This document shows, piece after piece, positions 23,891-36,021 of a DNA stretch of 64,000 nt; position 1 is the stretch's first letter; each line of letters opens with the position of its first letter. A program made the position numbers and the translations under genes. The stretch is from Atherix ibis (lineage: Eukaryota > Arthropoda > Insecta > Diptera > Athericidae). The notes beneath the pieces were generated by a model, which was not told the DNA's origin, ran no database searches, and saw only the letters and a program-made list of their open reading frames with translations. The DNA lies in assembly GCA_958298945.1 (NCBI GenBank), contig OY282605.1:30358811-30422810 (forward strand), read 5' to 3'.

Positions 23891-25984
23891 CTAAAATAAA
23901 ATTGACAATTTTAAAATTTTATATCTAACCAAAATTATTATTATAAATTATTATTTTTTAGGGGTAATTATTTAAGAAAAAGGCCGCATTTTGCAATTCT
24001 TGTAATGGATAATCTGTTATACCAAAAGTTTTTGAAAATTATAGTCTCATTATTGAATATGGTCGCAACAATTAAATTATTAAAATAGGACTATAGAGAA
24101 TTTTTATAGTAAAAAAGGCTTTACCCTCATTCTGTAGTATTTATTTAAATAATTCAATAAAACTTTCTTAGAAAAGTAACAATTTTCAAAAAATTTCAAT
24201 AAAGAAAATTTGTTATTATAAAATATGTTTCCAATTGAATTCCAATAAAACTGTTATCGAAAGAAAAGAAAATTTATTGATAACAATTTCGGAAACTTTT
24301 AGCTGGAGCTATCAGTAAGTATTCGAAAGCTTTAAATTTTTTATTCATGATATTCAACTAACAAATAATTTTAAAGCAAATATTTATATTATTATAAGAA
24401 GTAACTACATAAATAAGAACTTTTATGAGTACAACGAGAACTTTTATAAGACAACCTAGACCTCACTATAAATAAAAATGCATTTTTTTTTTGTTTCTGA
24501 CTGAATTTGCTTTTTTTTTTCTTTTTCCCATTATCAACTATCCACTTTACCCGAACGGATTCAACTTTTCCAACAATAGAGCATATATTTAAATGAAAAT
24601 GTCTTTTTTATGATTATATTATTTTTTTAAAGAAATAAGTAGGAACTCCCTTAAGCTAGTAAGCAAATGTGTCTCAAAAAAGCTCTTTAATAGTATATTT
24701 CCATTCTTCGCGAACTGAAGTTTTACTCACTAAATCTATTCCGGAAGTTCCTTCCGCCACTATTCAAATTTTCAACCACTTACACGATGAAAGCTTTATG
24801 CTGTACTCAATGCTAACTTTAACACTTTTAGCAATTTTCAAATTTATTTGCAAAGTTTGGTGCGAATTTCTGTCACCATAAATAGTTTTAAAAAAAAAAT
24901 TTCCATGCCACTTCTTTTAATATAATCCATTTTTTTTTTGTATTTTTAATATATTTGTAAAAAAATCCCACTTTGGTTAATCGTATAAAACATGAACTAT
25001 CTTTTAAAGAAAAAAGGGAGATTTTTTTTTTATACTAACATCCCCAACTATGGAAAGCACTTGAGTAATACAGACTCTATAATTGCAAATAAATTAGAAA
25101 AACTAAAATTATCCTCAATTTAAATTCTTTGAAGTGGCTTGTAGAAAATCACAAGGCGAAAAATTTATGCGGTTATACTTTTTGTAGAGTTAAGAATTTA
25201 TATATCTTAATTTTCAAAACGAATAAATTTTGAACTACAATATAATTAAAATGCTTTCTTTGTTTTATCGTTTATTTATTTATATAAACTTTTTATGTTA
25301 TTATTTTTAATTTACAATATAATTTCAATTCAATTGAATTTTTAATAAAGTTGGCTTTTTACTGAGCCCACTTCAGTTTTATTGTTATTACAATGAAAAG
25401 AGGAGAGTATCAGAAAATTTATATTAATATTCTTCCAAACTACACGGTCTTTCTAGAAAATTTCTTTTATAAACTTTTATTTACTATTGAATTATTATAA
25501 TATCCTATATAAAATTGGAGAAGTTTTTATATAAAAAATTTTAATAATTCTTTTATTAGACTTAATTGTATTTTTTTAAGGTTTTTTTCATTATAAATTA
25601 TATTTGACCAAAATGTACATAATCTATTTATTATTAGTTTTGAGTACAATTCAAGTTCATAGCATATCCCACCATTCTTCTAATAGCTTATTAGGGTATA
25701 TTGAAATTTTATGATAACAAATTGCATATAACCCAGTTCAGTTCTATGAACAACCGTGTACCTAAAATAGATAACTAACATTAAATGTTTCCAATTACAA
25801 TTATCCATTCCGAAACATAAATGGCACTCCGACTATTCAATAATTACACTCGAGAATTGCACATTTTCCAAATGAATCCATCGAAAATACCGTTTAATTA
25901 GCTAATTACTAAATATTAAATTGCAACTAAAATAGTTGTGCTTCTATAATTTGCATAGTTTTTGCATATAGATGCTTTAGGTTT
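23891..25984. other. AT-rich DNA without recognised genes
   Basis: Low-complexity sequence. The 70-codon ORF at 24669-24881 shows no domain. Confidence 0.55.
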
Positions 25985-26120
25985 TTATATTAGACCCAAA
26001 AAATTTTCAAACAATTTAGAAAGTTGATAACTCTTCACCATAAATCGAGTTGAATCTCACCGATGGCTTCAATAATGTTGTTCTTCAGCTTTGAACGTGC
26101 TGTAATTTTATTGGCATAGA
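25985..26120 (-). mobile_element. DD41D transposase C-terminal relic
   Basis: On the minus strand VYANKITARSKLKNNIIEAIGE matches the family end (VYANKPQT..LK.NI...I..I), here cited as VYANKITARSK and LKNNIIEAIGEIQLDL, followed by RVINFLNCL. One stop. Too short to define ends. Confidence 0.65.
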
Positions 26121-26129
26121 CAATTTTTT

Positions 26130-26818
26130 TTTTCTTGTTGTAAGATTTCTGAGACAAGAGCCAGGCACTACAGTGTAGCGCCACGACCATGAGGCCAGTT
26201 GGCGACTTCATGTTAGGTGTAGATTCGCATTGCTAGCTTCCTAATGAAACTGGTCGATTATTTGGAGTGAAAAGTCAGACATTGTTAAATTCTATTGAGC
26301 GAAGAACAAGGTTGGTTAGCGAAGAGCAAATCATAGGTTGCATGCGGTAGACCCAATCCAAATTCTAAGAAGCTTCTTTGCCCAGAATTTCGGCTTGGTT
26401 ATTGCGTAGATGTTACATGCCATTTTGTGAGTAGATGCGGCAAGTTAAAAATTTAAGTGAGAACAGGACAGTAGTGCGACTCCCCCGGTAGCTTCGTTAC
26501 CAAGGATACCAGCGTAACCTGGAACGTAACTCAACTTGACGTTCCTATTGTTGAATAGATTGCAACGAATCTCATTGAGCACTGGGTCATTAGATGAGCC
26601 ACGAATGGCTACCAAGTCTGCGAGACTGTGGGTAAAAATAATTACGCTGCCATATTTGTAGAAATTAATTGTAGTCTCAACTGCTGTCCTAATTGCCCAT
26701 CGTTCGCCATGGAAAGGGAAACTTCTATCTGCTAGGATTTCATACTTGATCTTGCGGTATTCGCCGCCAACAAGCTGGATGACAGCAAAGGATGTTGTAT
26801 AGTCATAGACAGCTGCCT
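26130..26818 (-). mobile_element. I/R1-like LINE fragment, RNase H domain
   Basis: Minus-strand translation from 26815 gives an RNase H domain almost free of stops: VYDYTTSFAVIQLVGGEYR, then HGERWAIRTAVE (conserved Glu), IIFTHSLADLVAIRG (the usual Asp-Ser pair changed to His-Ser) and KLSYVPGYAGILGNEATG, the W.PGH.GI.GNE.AD signature. RNase H of this kind removes the RNA template after reverse transcription in I, R1 and related LINEs. Further 3' sequence continues to ~26140. It stops where the A-rich tail of the next copy (26819-27480) begins, so the two are separate insertions. Confidence 0.8.
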
Positions 26819-27480
26819 TTTTTTGTTGTTTTTTTGTTTAAGTAAGGTGGAAATTAACGAAAGACAAAGTATGGGACTTTAGCTCACTAAAAACGCCGTA
26901 CTTGGTCACATTTCTATGTCTCTATACGGAACCGCCGGCAGGTATTACTTCGTGGGTTGGGGATTGATCGAAATCATTATTCTGGTAAGTTATTTCTAAC
27001 GTTTTTTTACGCTCATCCAGACATAGTCTTTTTAGGACTGTTGTCGTATAAACTTCGACAGCCTCCCAAGCCATCCTCCAGTTCAACATCAGAGTCACAA
27101 AATGCTCCGGCGTCAGAATCCCGTCAGTTCACTTCTAAGCCTCTTTCTCTTTCCGCATTGAATCAGACACAGTAACAGAATACGTGCTTTGGACTCTCCA
27201 CCATCCTGCATAAGAAGGCCACATTGGGCTAGAATCAAATTTGAAGCGGAATTGGTAAGCCCGAAAACATTCGCGTCCGGTCAAAAATTGCGATAGATAG
27301 TAACCAACATCAGCATGTCGTCGGTCTATCCACGGATCCACTACCGGGAAAAGATGGTGGGTCCATCTGCCATCGGGGGCATTATCCCAACGATTTTTTC
27401 GCCTACTCTTGCAGTCATTTTCTTCCTCCGTATAGGCCTTTACAGCTCGGTCTGTGAACAAAAGTGTGGCGTAGACCATT
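26819..27480 (-). mobile_element. I/R1-like LINE 3' end: ORF2 C-terminus, 3' UTR and A-rich tail
   Basis: On the minus strand an open stretch (27479-27135) encodes WDNAPDGRWTHHLFP and DVGYYLSQFLTGRECFRAYQ, the conserved C-terminal region after RNase H in I/R1-like LINEs. Sequence 27135-26840 is a 3' UTR shared with the plus-strand copy at 55540-56095 (both contain CCACGAAGTAAT, GGCGGTTCC and TTCCACCTTACT). It ends in an A-rich tail (AACAAAAAAACAACAAAAAAA reversed at ~26819-26845), directly against the RNase H fragment. A 5'-truncated insertion with an A-rich end is what target-primed reverse transcription leaves. Confidence 0.8.
27135..27479 (-). pseudogene. LINE ORF2 C-terminal open fragment
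   Basis: 114 codons open on the minus strand. W..APDGRWTH and SQFLTGRECFRAYQFRFK mark it as the C-terminus of an RNase H-bearing LINE ORF2. The zinc-binding cysteines that usually follow (P.C..C....E...H...C) are largely lost: SPMWPSYAGWWR stands where SPMCPSCDG is expected. It is a truncated fragment, not a gene. Confidence 0.7.
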
Positions 27481-28779
27481 GATTTAACATTGACTCATTA
27501 AAAAATAAGGGTGGCGAAGACCCTTATAACATTACTGTAAGGCAAGTCCCACCGTACTGTTATAACCAGATATTGTCCATATCGTTCAATTGACGCCGAA
27601 AAAAAAACTGCTATCATCGTACAGTTACCATCAAGCCTCATTTTCAAAGTGGTACGACCCGATGATCCCGCCCGACTATCTTCTGGATGCAAAGGAAGCT
27701 TCTGGAACTTTTGTGATTGCTTTTTATCCAAGATCTGATAATTTTATAGTTTTATGTAGCCATTCTGACGAAACTGTGCATTATTATTACAGTTTGTTGA
27801 AGATTTTTGCATTTAATTTAAATTATGGGGGAGTGTTATTATAATTAAAGAACTTTGTTTCGCCCCCCCTCTGTGGGACCATAAAAAATATGTCACCATA
27901 ACCGGATTTTGGTAGGAAAGTTATGTAAATATCATAAGATAATTAAAGATAATTTATAACTAATCATTATCAGTAGCTTTAATTATTAATTATTCGTTCT
28001 CTTTAAATTTTTTGGAAAAGTATATGCTTAAAAACAAAACACAAGCAAAAACCCGAATTTCAACTCATTCACTCTGACAGTCCGAATTTTGCTTCTTGCA
28101 TGGAAGTGCTCCGTCTCGAGCGCCTACTCTGTCTGTACCCTTAGTATTTTTTGCACTATTCACAAAGTTTAGATTGCAGAAAGACTCAATTCTTGTGAGC
28201 AGCAACAAATTGAGCGGCTATGGTCTTCACGCATATTTTGAGCAAAAGCTGCAATATTTCTGTTTGACAGAGCTTTTCACTGACACGCAGACAGTCACCG
28301 ATAGCCAAGTGAACTGGTTTACACAAATTTACTGATTACGAGATAAAATGTGCTCTCAGAAGGACGTCCAATTTGACCATACATTTTTATAATAAAACAG
28401 GGCACAAATATTTACTATGTCGGCACTATTTTGCATCATGTAGTTCTCTATGATTAAGTGGCGGATATGGCAAAATAGAATTGTACAATATAAGAATGAC
28501 AGCGCTTTTATTTGACACATCAAAATAATGGAGGTACCTTATAATATACCCCATAAAATTTTCCATAAAATCTATTTAAAATAAACATTCATAAATCATC
28601 AGAAGATAAAAATAATTTATCTTAAATTTGTTTCCTAAATATTTTAAATTTCATTTATTGAGACACAATTATGGGTTTATTTGGTAACTTTTAGTTACTT
28701 GTATGGACCAGTTAAAGATGGTTAGATTTTGTAGTTAATTTTAGTTGGTTTAACGGATTTGGAAAAAAATATTGAAGGA
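27481..28779. other. Unassigned DNA, partly less AT-rich
   Basis: 27500-27840 and 28070-28340 have more balanced composition and small ORFs on both strands, but I recognise no domain. They may be further LINE or DNA-transposon debris. 27861-27870 is C-rich. The remainder is AT-rich. Confidence 0.4.
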
Positions 28780-29200
28780 TCTAAATGTTTCACAGCGGAG
28801 AGAATTTCATGGGAAAATGTGAGGCATTCTTGTTGAGTAGACTAGTTGGACCATGGTTGTCAAAATTTTTCGAAAGACAGCTTTCACTACTCACCCAGTG
28901 CATGTGTCTAAGACTTGTCGCCAAAGGTGTTATTTTCCATTTGGGTAGCAGTTCAAGCAAGTTAGGAACTGCTATGAACACTGGGTGACTCAGTGTTTGC
29001 ACCTTTTATTACCCAAAATTTTCACATGACCTGAAATCCAACACAATTTACTACCCCTGTCGTTAAGCAGATTATGTCGAATATTTCTGAAAACAGGATC
29101 ACTCGATGGGTCATAGATGGCTTGCAAGGCTGCGTGGTTATCACTGAAGGTGATTATGTTTTGCAGAAACTGCTTTCAAAAAAGTTTCTTATAAAAGGAC
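28780..29200 (-). mobile_element. I/R1-like LINE relic, RNase H piece
   Basis: Minus-strand translation from 29160: IITFSDNHAALQAIYDPSSD (catalytic Asp in the SDN/TDS motif kept), then IRHNLLNDRGSKLCWISGHVK and ILGN, matching the RNase H piece at 26130-26818 in content and order (there AIRGSSNDPV, IRCNLFNNRNVKL, GHAGILGNE-type). Cited blocks are short forms. The rest down to 28780 is frame-broken. No tail recognised. Confidence 0.7.
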
Positions 29201-31139
29201 GGATCAGTAGTTACCTGTTTTTATCTATTCAGGGATGATTACATGCCCAATGAAAGAGAAAATTAATTGATTTTGTATAGATGAATGGATATTATAATTT
29301 TTAAGACATTTTGAAAAGAAGAATCAGAGCAACCAAAGTTTTAATATAATAAGCTTCTACGATATTTGAGAAGGTAATAGAAGATGAGTCTACAACCCCG
29401 TGAATTCAATAAATTTGAAATTTTAGTAAATTTAGTTTTTACTGGAAAATTTGGTAAATTTAATATTGAGGAAAAATTTCATATTAGAAAAACTACCCTT
29501 TTATCCTATATGTAAAAGGACCTATGAAATTATAAAACTACCCTTATATCATTTTCCAATAAAAGAAACCTTTTCTTTTTATATGGTTTCGAAAAAATAC
29601 ATAAACTCATGTTGTTTATGGATTTTCTTTTACTTGAGATTATTTAAAAATTTCCTAGCTCAAGTAATACTTTTGAATTCTTGTTCAATAAACCAAAACA
29701 AACCATTTACAAGTATTTACCAATATACATACAAACATTCGACTAGTTTAGATCATACAATCCACACGTTTACCTCCAATTTTGCACAATTTTTTTTTCT
29801 CTTTTTGATAAAATTTGCATAAGTTTTGGCACCCACATGGAATGTTAAAAGGGAAAAAAATACAGTAAAATATGTTGAAAATTGATTTATTGTTACTTGA
29901 AGGAGCACCATCATAGGTAATTCAAGAGAAAAATCATTTTCAATTCGTTTCCATGTCAGTGGCAAATTGTGAACGGAATACATTTTCGCCCCATTCCAAA
30001 AAAAGGGAGAAATTCAAATTTTTGATATGTGCAAATGTTCGTTTTGTTTTCGATGTTAGAGAAACAATTTAAACATATTATATTCAAGAAACAATTCCAT
30101 TTAGAAGAATTGATAAACATATTCCGGAAATTATCGAAATTTTTTTAAGGTATTCCCGGTGAGAAAACGTGTAACTATGATGAAAATATGTTCAGCCTAG
30201 AGCGGCTTAGTGGCAAACACACATCTTATTGGTACGAATATAATTCGATCAATATTCTAGATTATTATCTAAGATAATCGTATAAGTGTGTAGGTATAGT
30301 TATATCTAATCATGAATAAGTATATGGTATGCCACTGTATTCCTTTATGTAATTTTGATACCTGAATCTGTTCTTCGTCTGTGTCCTTTTATTTACTGAA
30401 CAGGTGATTGAATCTTTACACATGAAATAATCCGGTGATTATCTAATCAGTTTGCAGTTAGAATTTGGGTATTCACACTTGTTAGGCAATATCAATCTGG
30501 TGTGTAAGTGCTAAAATATAATCTAGTTGTGCACTGATGCCTGTAGGTAATCGCAATTTAAATTTACATACATCGATACATCACAACTTGAATATGGTTA
30601 TTCAACCAAGAAAAACCTCGTATATTATATCCTGCGGAAGTATCTTATTTATTATCCGGAAATTATCGTTACTGCAAATTTCAAAATTTAGTAGTTTCTT
30701 AAGTTGTCCTTGGAGAAAAAAAAGCTCTTTAAATTTTGATATTTTAAAGGATTTTACACTAATTAGATGGAAAACTGTTTATGGTTTTTTTTAGTTAATT
30801 TTGGATATGGAAAATTTTAAAATTATGTCATCATAAAAATGAAGATTTTTCTATATTTCGAAATGAAAATCTAATACAATTATTAAAAATTGCAGAAATT
30901 TTTAATTATTTTCAAAGAAAACTTAGTTTAGTAGGCTCAGCATCACTCACAAAATCTCCATGCAGTATTTTTCGAGGCCATTCGGTATTAAATATACCTC
31001 TTGAACTGAAACAATCTAACAAACTGCATAAATTTAAATATTAAAATCATTAATAGAATGTATCTTTATTTTTTTTGTCTAAGGAGCAAAAAATATTTTT
31101 CATTATTTGCGCTCTAAACTTTATAAAGGTCACAATATC
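29201..31139. other. AT-rich DNA without recognised genes
   Basis: The ORFs at 29451-29822 (123 codons), 29753-29983 and 30537-30794 show no recognisable domain and have the Phe/Ile/Asn/Lys-rich composition of random AT-rich DNA. No repeats noted. Confidence 0.55.
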
Positions 31140-32014
31140 CAAATGAAACAGATCGTAAACATTGTTAAATTTTTGTTAAAAATAATGGTTCAGATGAGTT
31201 GTCAATTCGAAGATTAATTAGAAAATTTGTCGAAAATGATTAAAAAAAATTATATATGGCCCTTCAATCACCCATGAGTCTACGTAGCGGATATTTACTC
31301 GAAATCATAGTCACAGTGAGAGAAAGCTTTACAGAAATTCTGAGAATATCAGTTTGTCACCGTTTATAAGAATTATTTGTCTGAAGAAGCATCTAATAGC
31401 AAATTTTCGCAAAAAAAACCTAATTCTATATGTCTACAAGATCTAACTGACCCGACAACTGAAAGCGGCAGAACTTTTTAATCAAGAAGATATTGTAAAT
31501 TGGTTCATGGGACATCAGTAAGTGAATGATAATTTTACTAAGAAGATCATATTAAGTGATGAGACACATTTTCAACTCCATGGCTACGTAAATTGTCGAA
31601 TTTGCTGTGCAGGGAACCGAAGAGTGATTCAACGTACGGGTGAGTCAACTGCGCGTTCCTATTTACTGCGATTAGTGATTCAGCCGTACTTCTTTGAAAA
31701 ATTAAGCAGGCTCACGTTTCAGAACCATGATAGCCAACTATAATATTTTTGACCGGAATTGCTTGATTTGGATCTTGACGACATTTGGTTTCAGCAGAGC
31801 AGCCCAACCTGTCACACGGTGCGTAAAACCATTCAGTTGTTGCAAGGAAAATGTGCTGCTCGTGCAATTTCAAGAAATTTGGATCAGAATTAGCCAGCAA
31901 GATCGTATGAGTTGACACTATATTGAGGTTTTTTGAAGTCACATGTATGTGACTTAGTGAGCTTAAGACGGAAATCCAACGTGTTATTGCCAAAATTGAA
32001 TCACACAATTCATA
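31140..32014 (+). mobile_element. DD41D transposon relic
   Basis: Plus-strand blocks in order: LSIRRLIRKFVEN (DNA-binding region, ~31200), FTKKIILSDETHFQLHGYVN (first Asp kept, ~31560), QPYFFEKL, LDLDDIWFQQSSPTCHTVR (second Asp replaced by Ser, ~31795), then LTLY..FLKSHVC (third Asp lost). Frameshifts and stops separate them. Its right end abuts the next element at 32017; the left end is not defined. Confidence 0.75.
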
Positions 32015-32016
32015 TA

Positions 32017-33066
32017 CAGGGTGTGTTTTATTTATGTTCCAGATCAGTTTTTTTTAATAACTTTCAAATAAAATATAATTTTATAATTTTTATTTTATTA
32101 ATTGATCATATTATCTTTAGCTTTATATATTAAATATGATCAAATGTCGATCAAATGTTTGTCTCTGGCCGCAGTGGGAAAGCGAATTCTTTTAAGCATA
32201 TTTTTCATAACATTTTCGCAGACTTCTGGTGTTATTTCAGCAAATTTCGTTTTGAATGTTGTCATTAAGCATCAAGGTTGTGGTTGGTTTTTATTGTATA
32301 TTTTTTTCTTTAAGTTGGGATGGTTAAAATCAAAGGATTATGGCGACATCGATATCACCACTTTTTGACATTATTCGGCATGGGAAAATTTCTCTCAATA
32401 TGTCCCGTTAGATGTCACCAGTAACTGTTACAGTATTGCCTCCAGCATCCTCAAAGAAATATGGCCCAATGATGCACCATACAATTACGCTATGAGTGTG
32501 TAGTGGTCTTTGGTATATCAGTTGAGGGTTTTCAATGACCCAATAGCGGTTATTCTGTTTATTAACAAAGCCAGACATAATGATTTTTTACCAAAAAATG
32601 GTGGTCGTCTATACCAAGCTGTTAAACTCGAGCACTCAAATCTCGTCGCTTTTTATGAGCATTTGCCTGCAGCTTTTATGCCAATTTAATTTTATTTATA
32701 CGAGTAATAAAAACAAAACTTTTTGAGAATATTTAACAAACAATTGGAAGATTTCAGGTATCTGACAGTATTTGTTTTATCTCTCAGTGTATACATATTT
32801 TTAAAATTATTCATTACACGCCGAATTGTTGACCTGCAACGTAAATGATTAACACCAAAAAAGTTACGTATTTTTGTCTGAATATTTACAATGGAAAAAT
32901 TATTTTAAAAAAATGTTTTTATAATTTTAACATATTGTTATAGTGTTAGATACTTTATAATAAATTTGTATTGACCACTCTCTACGACTGTCAAATGTTA
33001 ACGGGCAACTGTCATCCAAACAAAAATGGTTTTTATGTATCAAACTGAAACATAAAAATCACCCTG
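32017..33066 (-). mobile_element. DD41D-type transposon relic with CAGGGTG terminal repeats
   Basis: The left end CAGGGTGTGTTTTATTTATG and the right end (inverted CAGGGTGATTTTTATGTTTC) match over ~25 bp with small gaps. TA lies outside the left end; the right flank is TG then TA. On the minus strand are ALLINRITAIGSLKTLN (a decayed VNKQN.RYW..ENPQ block) near 32560 and the C-terminal block FAEITPEVCENVMKNML near 32220. The region with the second and third catalytic Asp appears deleted. Length 1050 bp. The terminal repeats differ from those of the other copies, so this is a distinct subfamily. Confidence 0.7.
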
Positions 33067-33179
33067 TGTATAATCGCAATATTTTTACTTTACAATGAAA
33101 TAAAAATACTTTTTGAATAAATAATGTTTAAAAACTAAATCCGGCCCTTTCATTGGGACATACTTTATTGATTAATTTT

Positions 33180-33480
33180 TTTTCCCTCATAGGAAGAAAT
33201 CGATATCATTACGTTTCGATATTATTTTATCTGAGAATATCAGTCGAAGAATTTTAATTGTAGCGCATGCAATGAGTGATGTGGCTCTGTGCTGTTAGAG
33301 CCGCAAGTGGGTTAACCTTAATTAGTCTAATTCATGGATTAAATAGTTCTGTAGTATCTTCCTGTATCACTCACTAGTTACCGTAACAGCATGGCCTAAA
33401 GCATCTACAACCAGTTTATACACCTCATCGCACAGCCACTTTTTAAGAGCGTACAGGACATTCTTCAATTGACTCATGGT
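33180..33480 (-). mobile_element. DD41D transposase relic
   Basis: Minus-strand reading: ALGHAVTVTSE, stop, YRKILQNYLIHELD, then HRATSLIACATIKILRLIFS, which aligns to VTVNGERYR.ML..FL, and to QDGATCHTARATI.LL...F. The second catalytic Asp is His. No ends found. Confidence 0.65.
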
Positions 33481-33643
33481 TTCGGATCCCAATTTTAATG
33501 AAGCCGCTCAAGTTAAAATACGATCCATCATGCATTATCAATTTACTGTAAAAATAAGGATCTTGTCTTTGAGGCTCTTAAACGTTCTTATTCCTTTGCC
33601 GGCGGTGCATATATATAATCTCTGGTCTGAAGTGCCTGTATCA

Positions 33644-33709
33644 CCTGAATTTTGTACAGTTATAAATGAGAGAAGTTTCATACCTGAATTTTGTGCAGTT
33701 ATAAATGAG
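33644..33709. repeat. 39-bp tandem duplication
   Basis: CCTGAATTTTGTACAGTTATAAATGAG (33644) recurs with one change at 33683. Two units only. Confidence 0.8.
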
Positions 33710-35186
33710 GAATTGTCATCCTAGACAGAATTAAAGTTTTCACTCTTTTCTAAAATATTAAAGCTATTATTTGGAAAAGTTTCAAATCCCTAAAAAAAAT
33801 ATTTAAAAAAATGCTTGAAAAATCATAACTAATAAAATAATTGATCGTTTAATAATGCCATCTATCAAACCGTTTTTATACTACACAAGATACAAGCAAT
33901 TTAGTCAGTAGAATTTCAATCAACAGGTAGCAAATGGGTTTTAGTGAAACGCTTTCAAATAAAAATTTTTTTTTCATAACTTACATAATTGGAAAAGAGA
34001 TAAGCATATTCTAGTTGAAAAATAAAAATAAAATGGATTCCTTTTTAAAAAAAAAATACACTTACTCATCTTTAAAATTGCTTGTTCCTTTATGTAAATC
34101 TAATAAAATGAAACATTTTCTTAACATCAACTATCATTTCCATCATTATTTCGAGTAAATAACATAAAAATAAAAAATTGCTATCAGCAACATATCTAAA
34201 CTTGCCTTTTAAAATAATATCTCGAAATAATGTCAGTCTAAAAATTGCTCCTTATCGAAGAATACACAAAAAAAAACTACCCTCGTTCATGTGTCTTCAA
34301 TCTATTTTGTCTGATATTGTAGAGATACCTATGCAGATATCCATCCTGTGACAAGGAATAAAAAAGGGCAATCTTGCATAAATACGAAGAATAAGATCGA
34401 ATAAAAAAAAAACAAGCAATTTTATAAGATAGACCCTTTATTTTAGAGTTTGTCAAGTACACAGTTATTTAGAGGTGATTGTGTTTATTTTTCTGCATGT
34501 TTGCGTTCAGGTATTTGTAACCAATCCGATAAGGGAGAAAAGAAGACTATGATTGGAAAATGTCTCGGAGTCTTAGCTAAGAGTATAGTCTGTGCGTAGT
34601 CCTTATTGTATACTGAAAGGCAACAATTTTCAAGGAAATAACAATGTGCTGACATTAAATAAAGTTTATACCCTCGTTAGAATATTTTTCTTTTAAATTT
34701 TTTGACTTTTTTTTCTTTTCTTGTTTTTTTTTTTTGTTTTTTTTTTGTAGGATATAAATGTGTTTGGTAAGTGCTTAGGTATAAATGTATTTCGTGTACG
34801 TCATGTTGTTTGCTTTCCATAAATCATAAATAATATTTTTCATAAAGTATTTTTCTATCGACTTCATTCAAAAATGAAAATCATATACTTTGTCAACCAC
34901 AAAAATCGACATTGACAACCGCCCATCGATATCAATAGCGATATCAGCTTTTAGACGCACTATCGTTATCGATGTCGACACTTGCACAGTCATGATCACT
35001 TTAGGAACAGTCATTCCGTATTGTAGAAGTCATCTTGGTCGGGTAGTTGTGAATAAATTTTGCTTTAAGTGTAAATGCGTATAAAATAACAAGCTGATTT
35101 TTCATATACGAGGAATAGTAACTTGACACATAAGAAAGAAAAACAGCTATTGAATTATATTTACTATAAGTTAAATATCCTAATGT
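33710..35186. other. AT-rich DNA without recognised genes
   Basis: Contains long T runs at 34708-34748. The 64-codon ORF at 34890-35084 has no domain; its GATATC/TCGAT-rich sequence is slightly repetitive. Confidence 0.55.
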
Positions 35187-36021
35187 ATGCCATTAGATGG
35201 TCAGTCAAATTTCCAAATGTCAACCAACGTCACGTTATGAGAAAAAAAATGGGTGACAGTTGGCTAAAGAGTGGCTGACGGCTGACGTTGGCTTGTGAAA
35301 AATCAAGATATTAGACAGTCAGCCGACTTGGCTGATGACGGCTGATGAAAAAATTAGGCTTTCAGAGAGTTAGTCTATCCCAAAGTCGTCAGCTACCATC
35401 AGCTAATCTTCCCAAAGTAGCTGACATATAATTCTGGCTATTAAATTTCGGGTCAGCCAACTATTAATTTCTTCATCACAGAAAACTGCAAATTTTTAAT
35501 AGACAAATTGTTTTTGACGTACTGTCAAATGGTGTATTCATTTTATTTCGTGCATTTTGTTTTTCTCAGTGTACAATTATATAACAAATAACAAAAATTG
35601 TTTAAAAAAATACAAAAAAATGGGTATCATACCTCATTGTCGATGAAAATTTTTTTTGGATTTTTCATTAAACAAAACTAGTTCAAAAATTTAAGATAAA
35701 TTTATTAAAAATCAATAATAAATAATTAAAATTTTTAGTTTGCAATTAGCAGAAAAAACTGTTTCTGAAACCATTTCAAATAAAAGAAAATAAAAATTTA
35801 TAAAAAAAACTATTTTTCTTTTTAAAATTAAAGCGTTTTTTTTTAAATGATATTTGTGAAATAGTTGACGTGCGACAGTGCCTGACGTACTAAAATATGT
35901 CTGACATCAGCTAAATATGACAATCATACTATAAGACGGTTAGCCCAAAATGGCTGATTTGTTGGCAGCTTCTTCAACCATAATCGAGACACGTGAGCTA
36001 ACATCACAAATCAGGCTAATA

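Noticed and set aside
29451..29822. 123-codon ORF rich in Phe, Ile, Lys and possible membrane segments
   Set aside because: No motif, no splice or start context, and hydrophobic composition follows from T-rich codons.
34890..35084. 64-codon ORF as a small secreted protein
   Set aside because: No signal peptide or domain; the sequence is made of near-repeated GATATC/TCGAT blocks.
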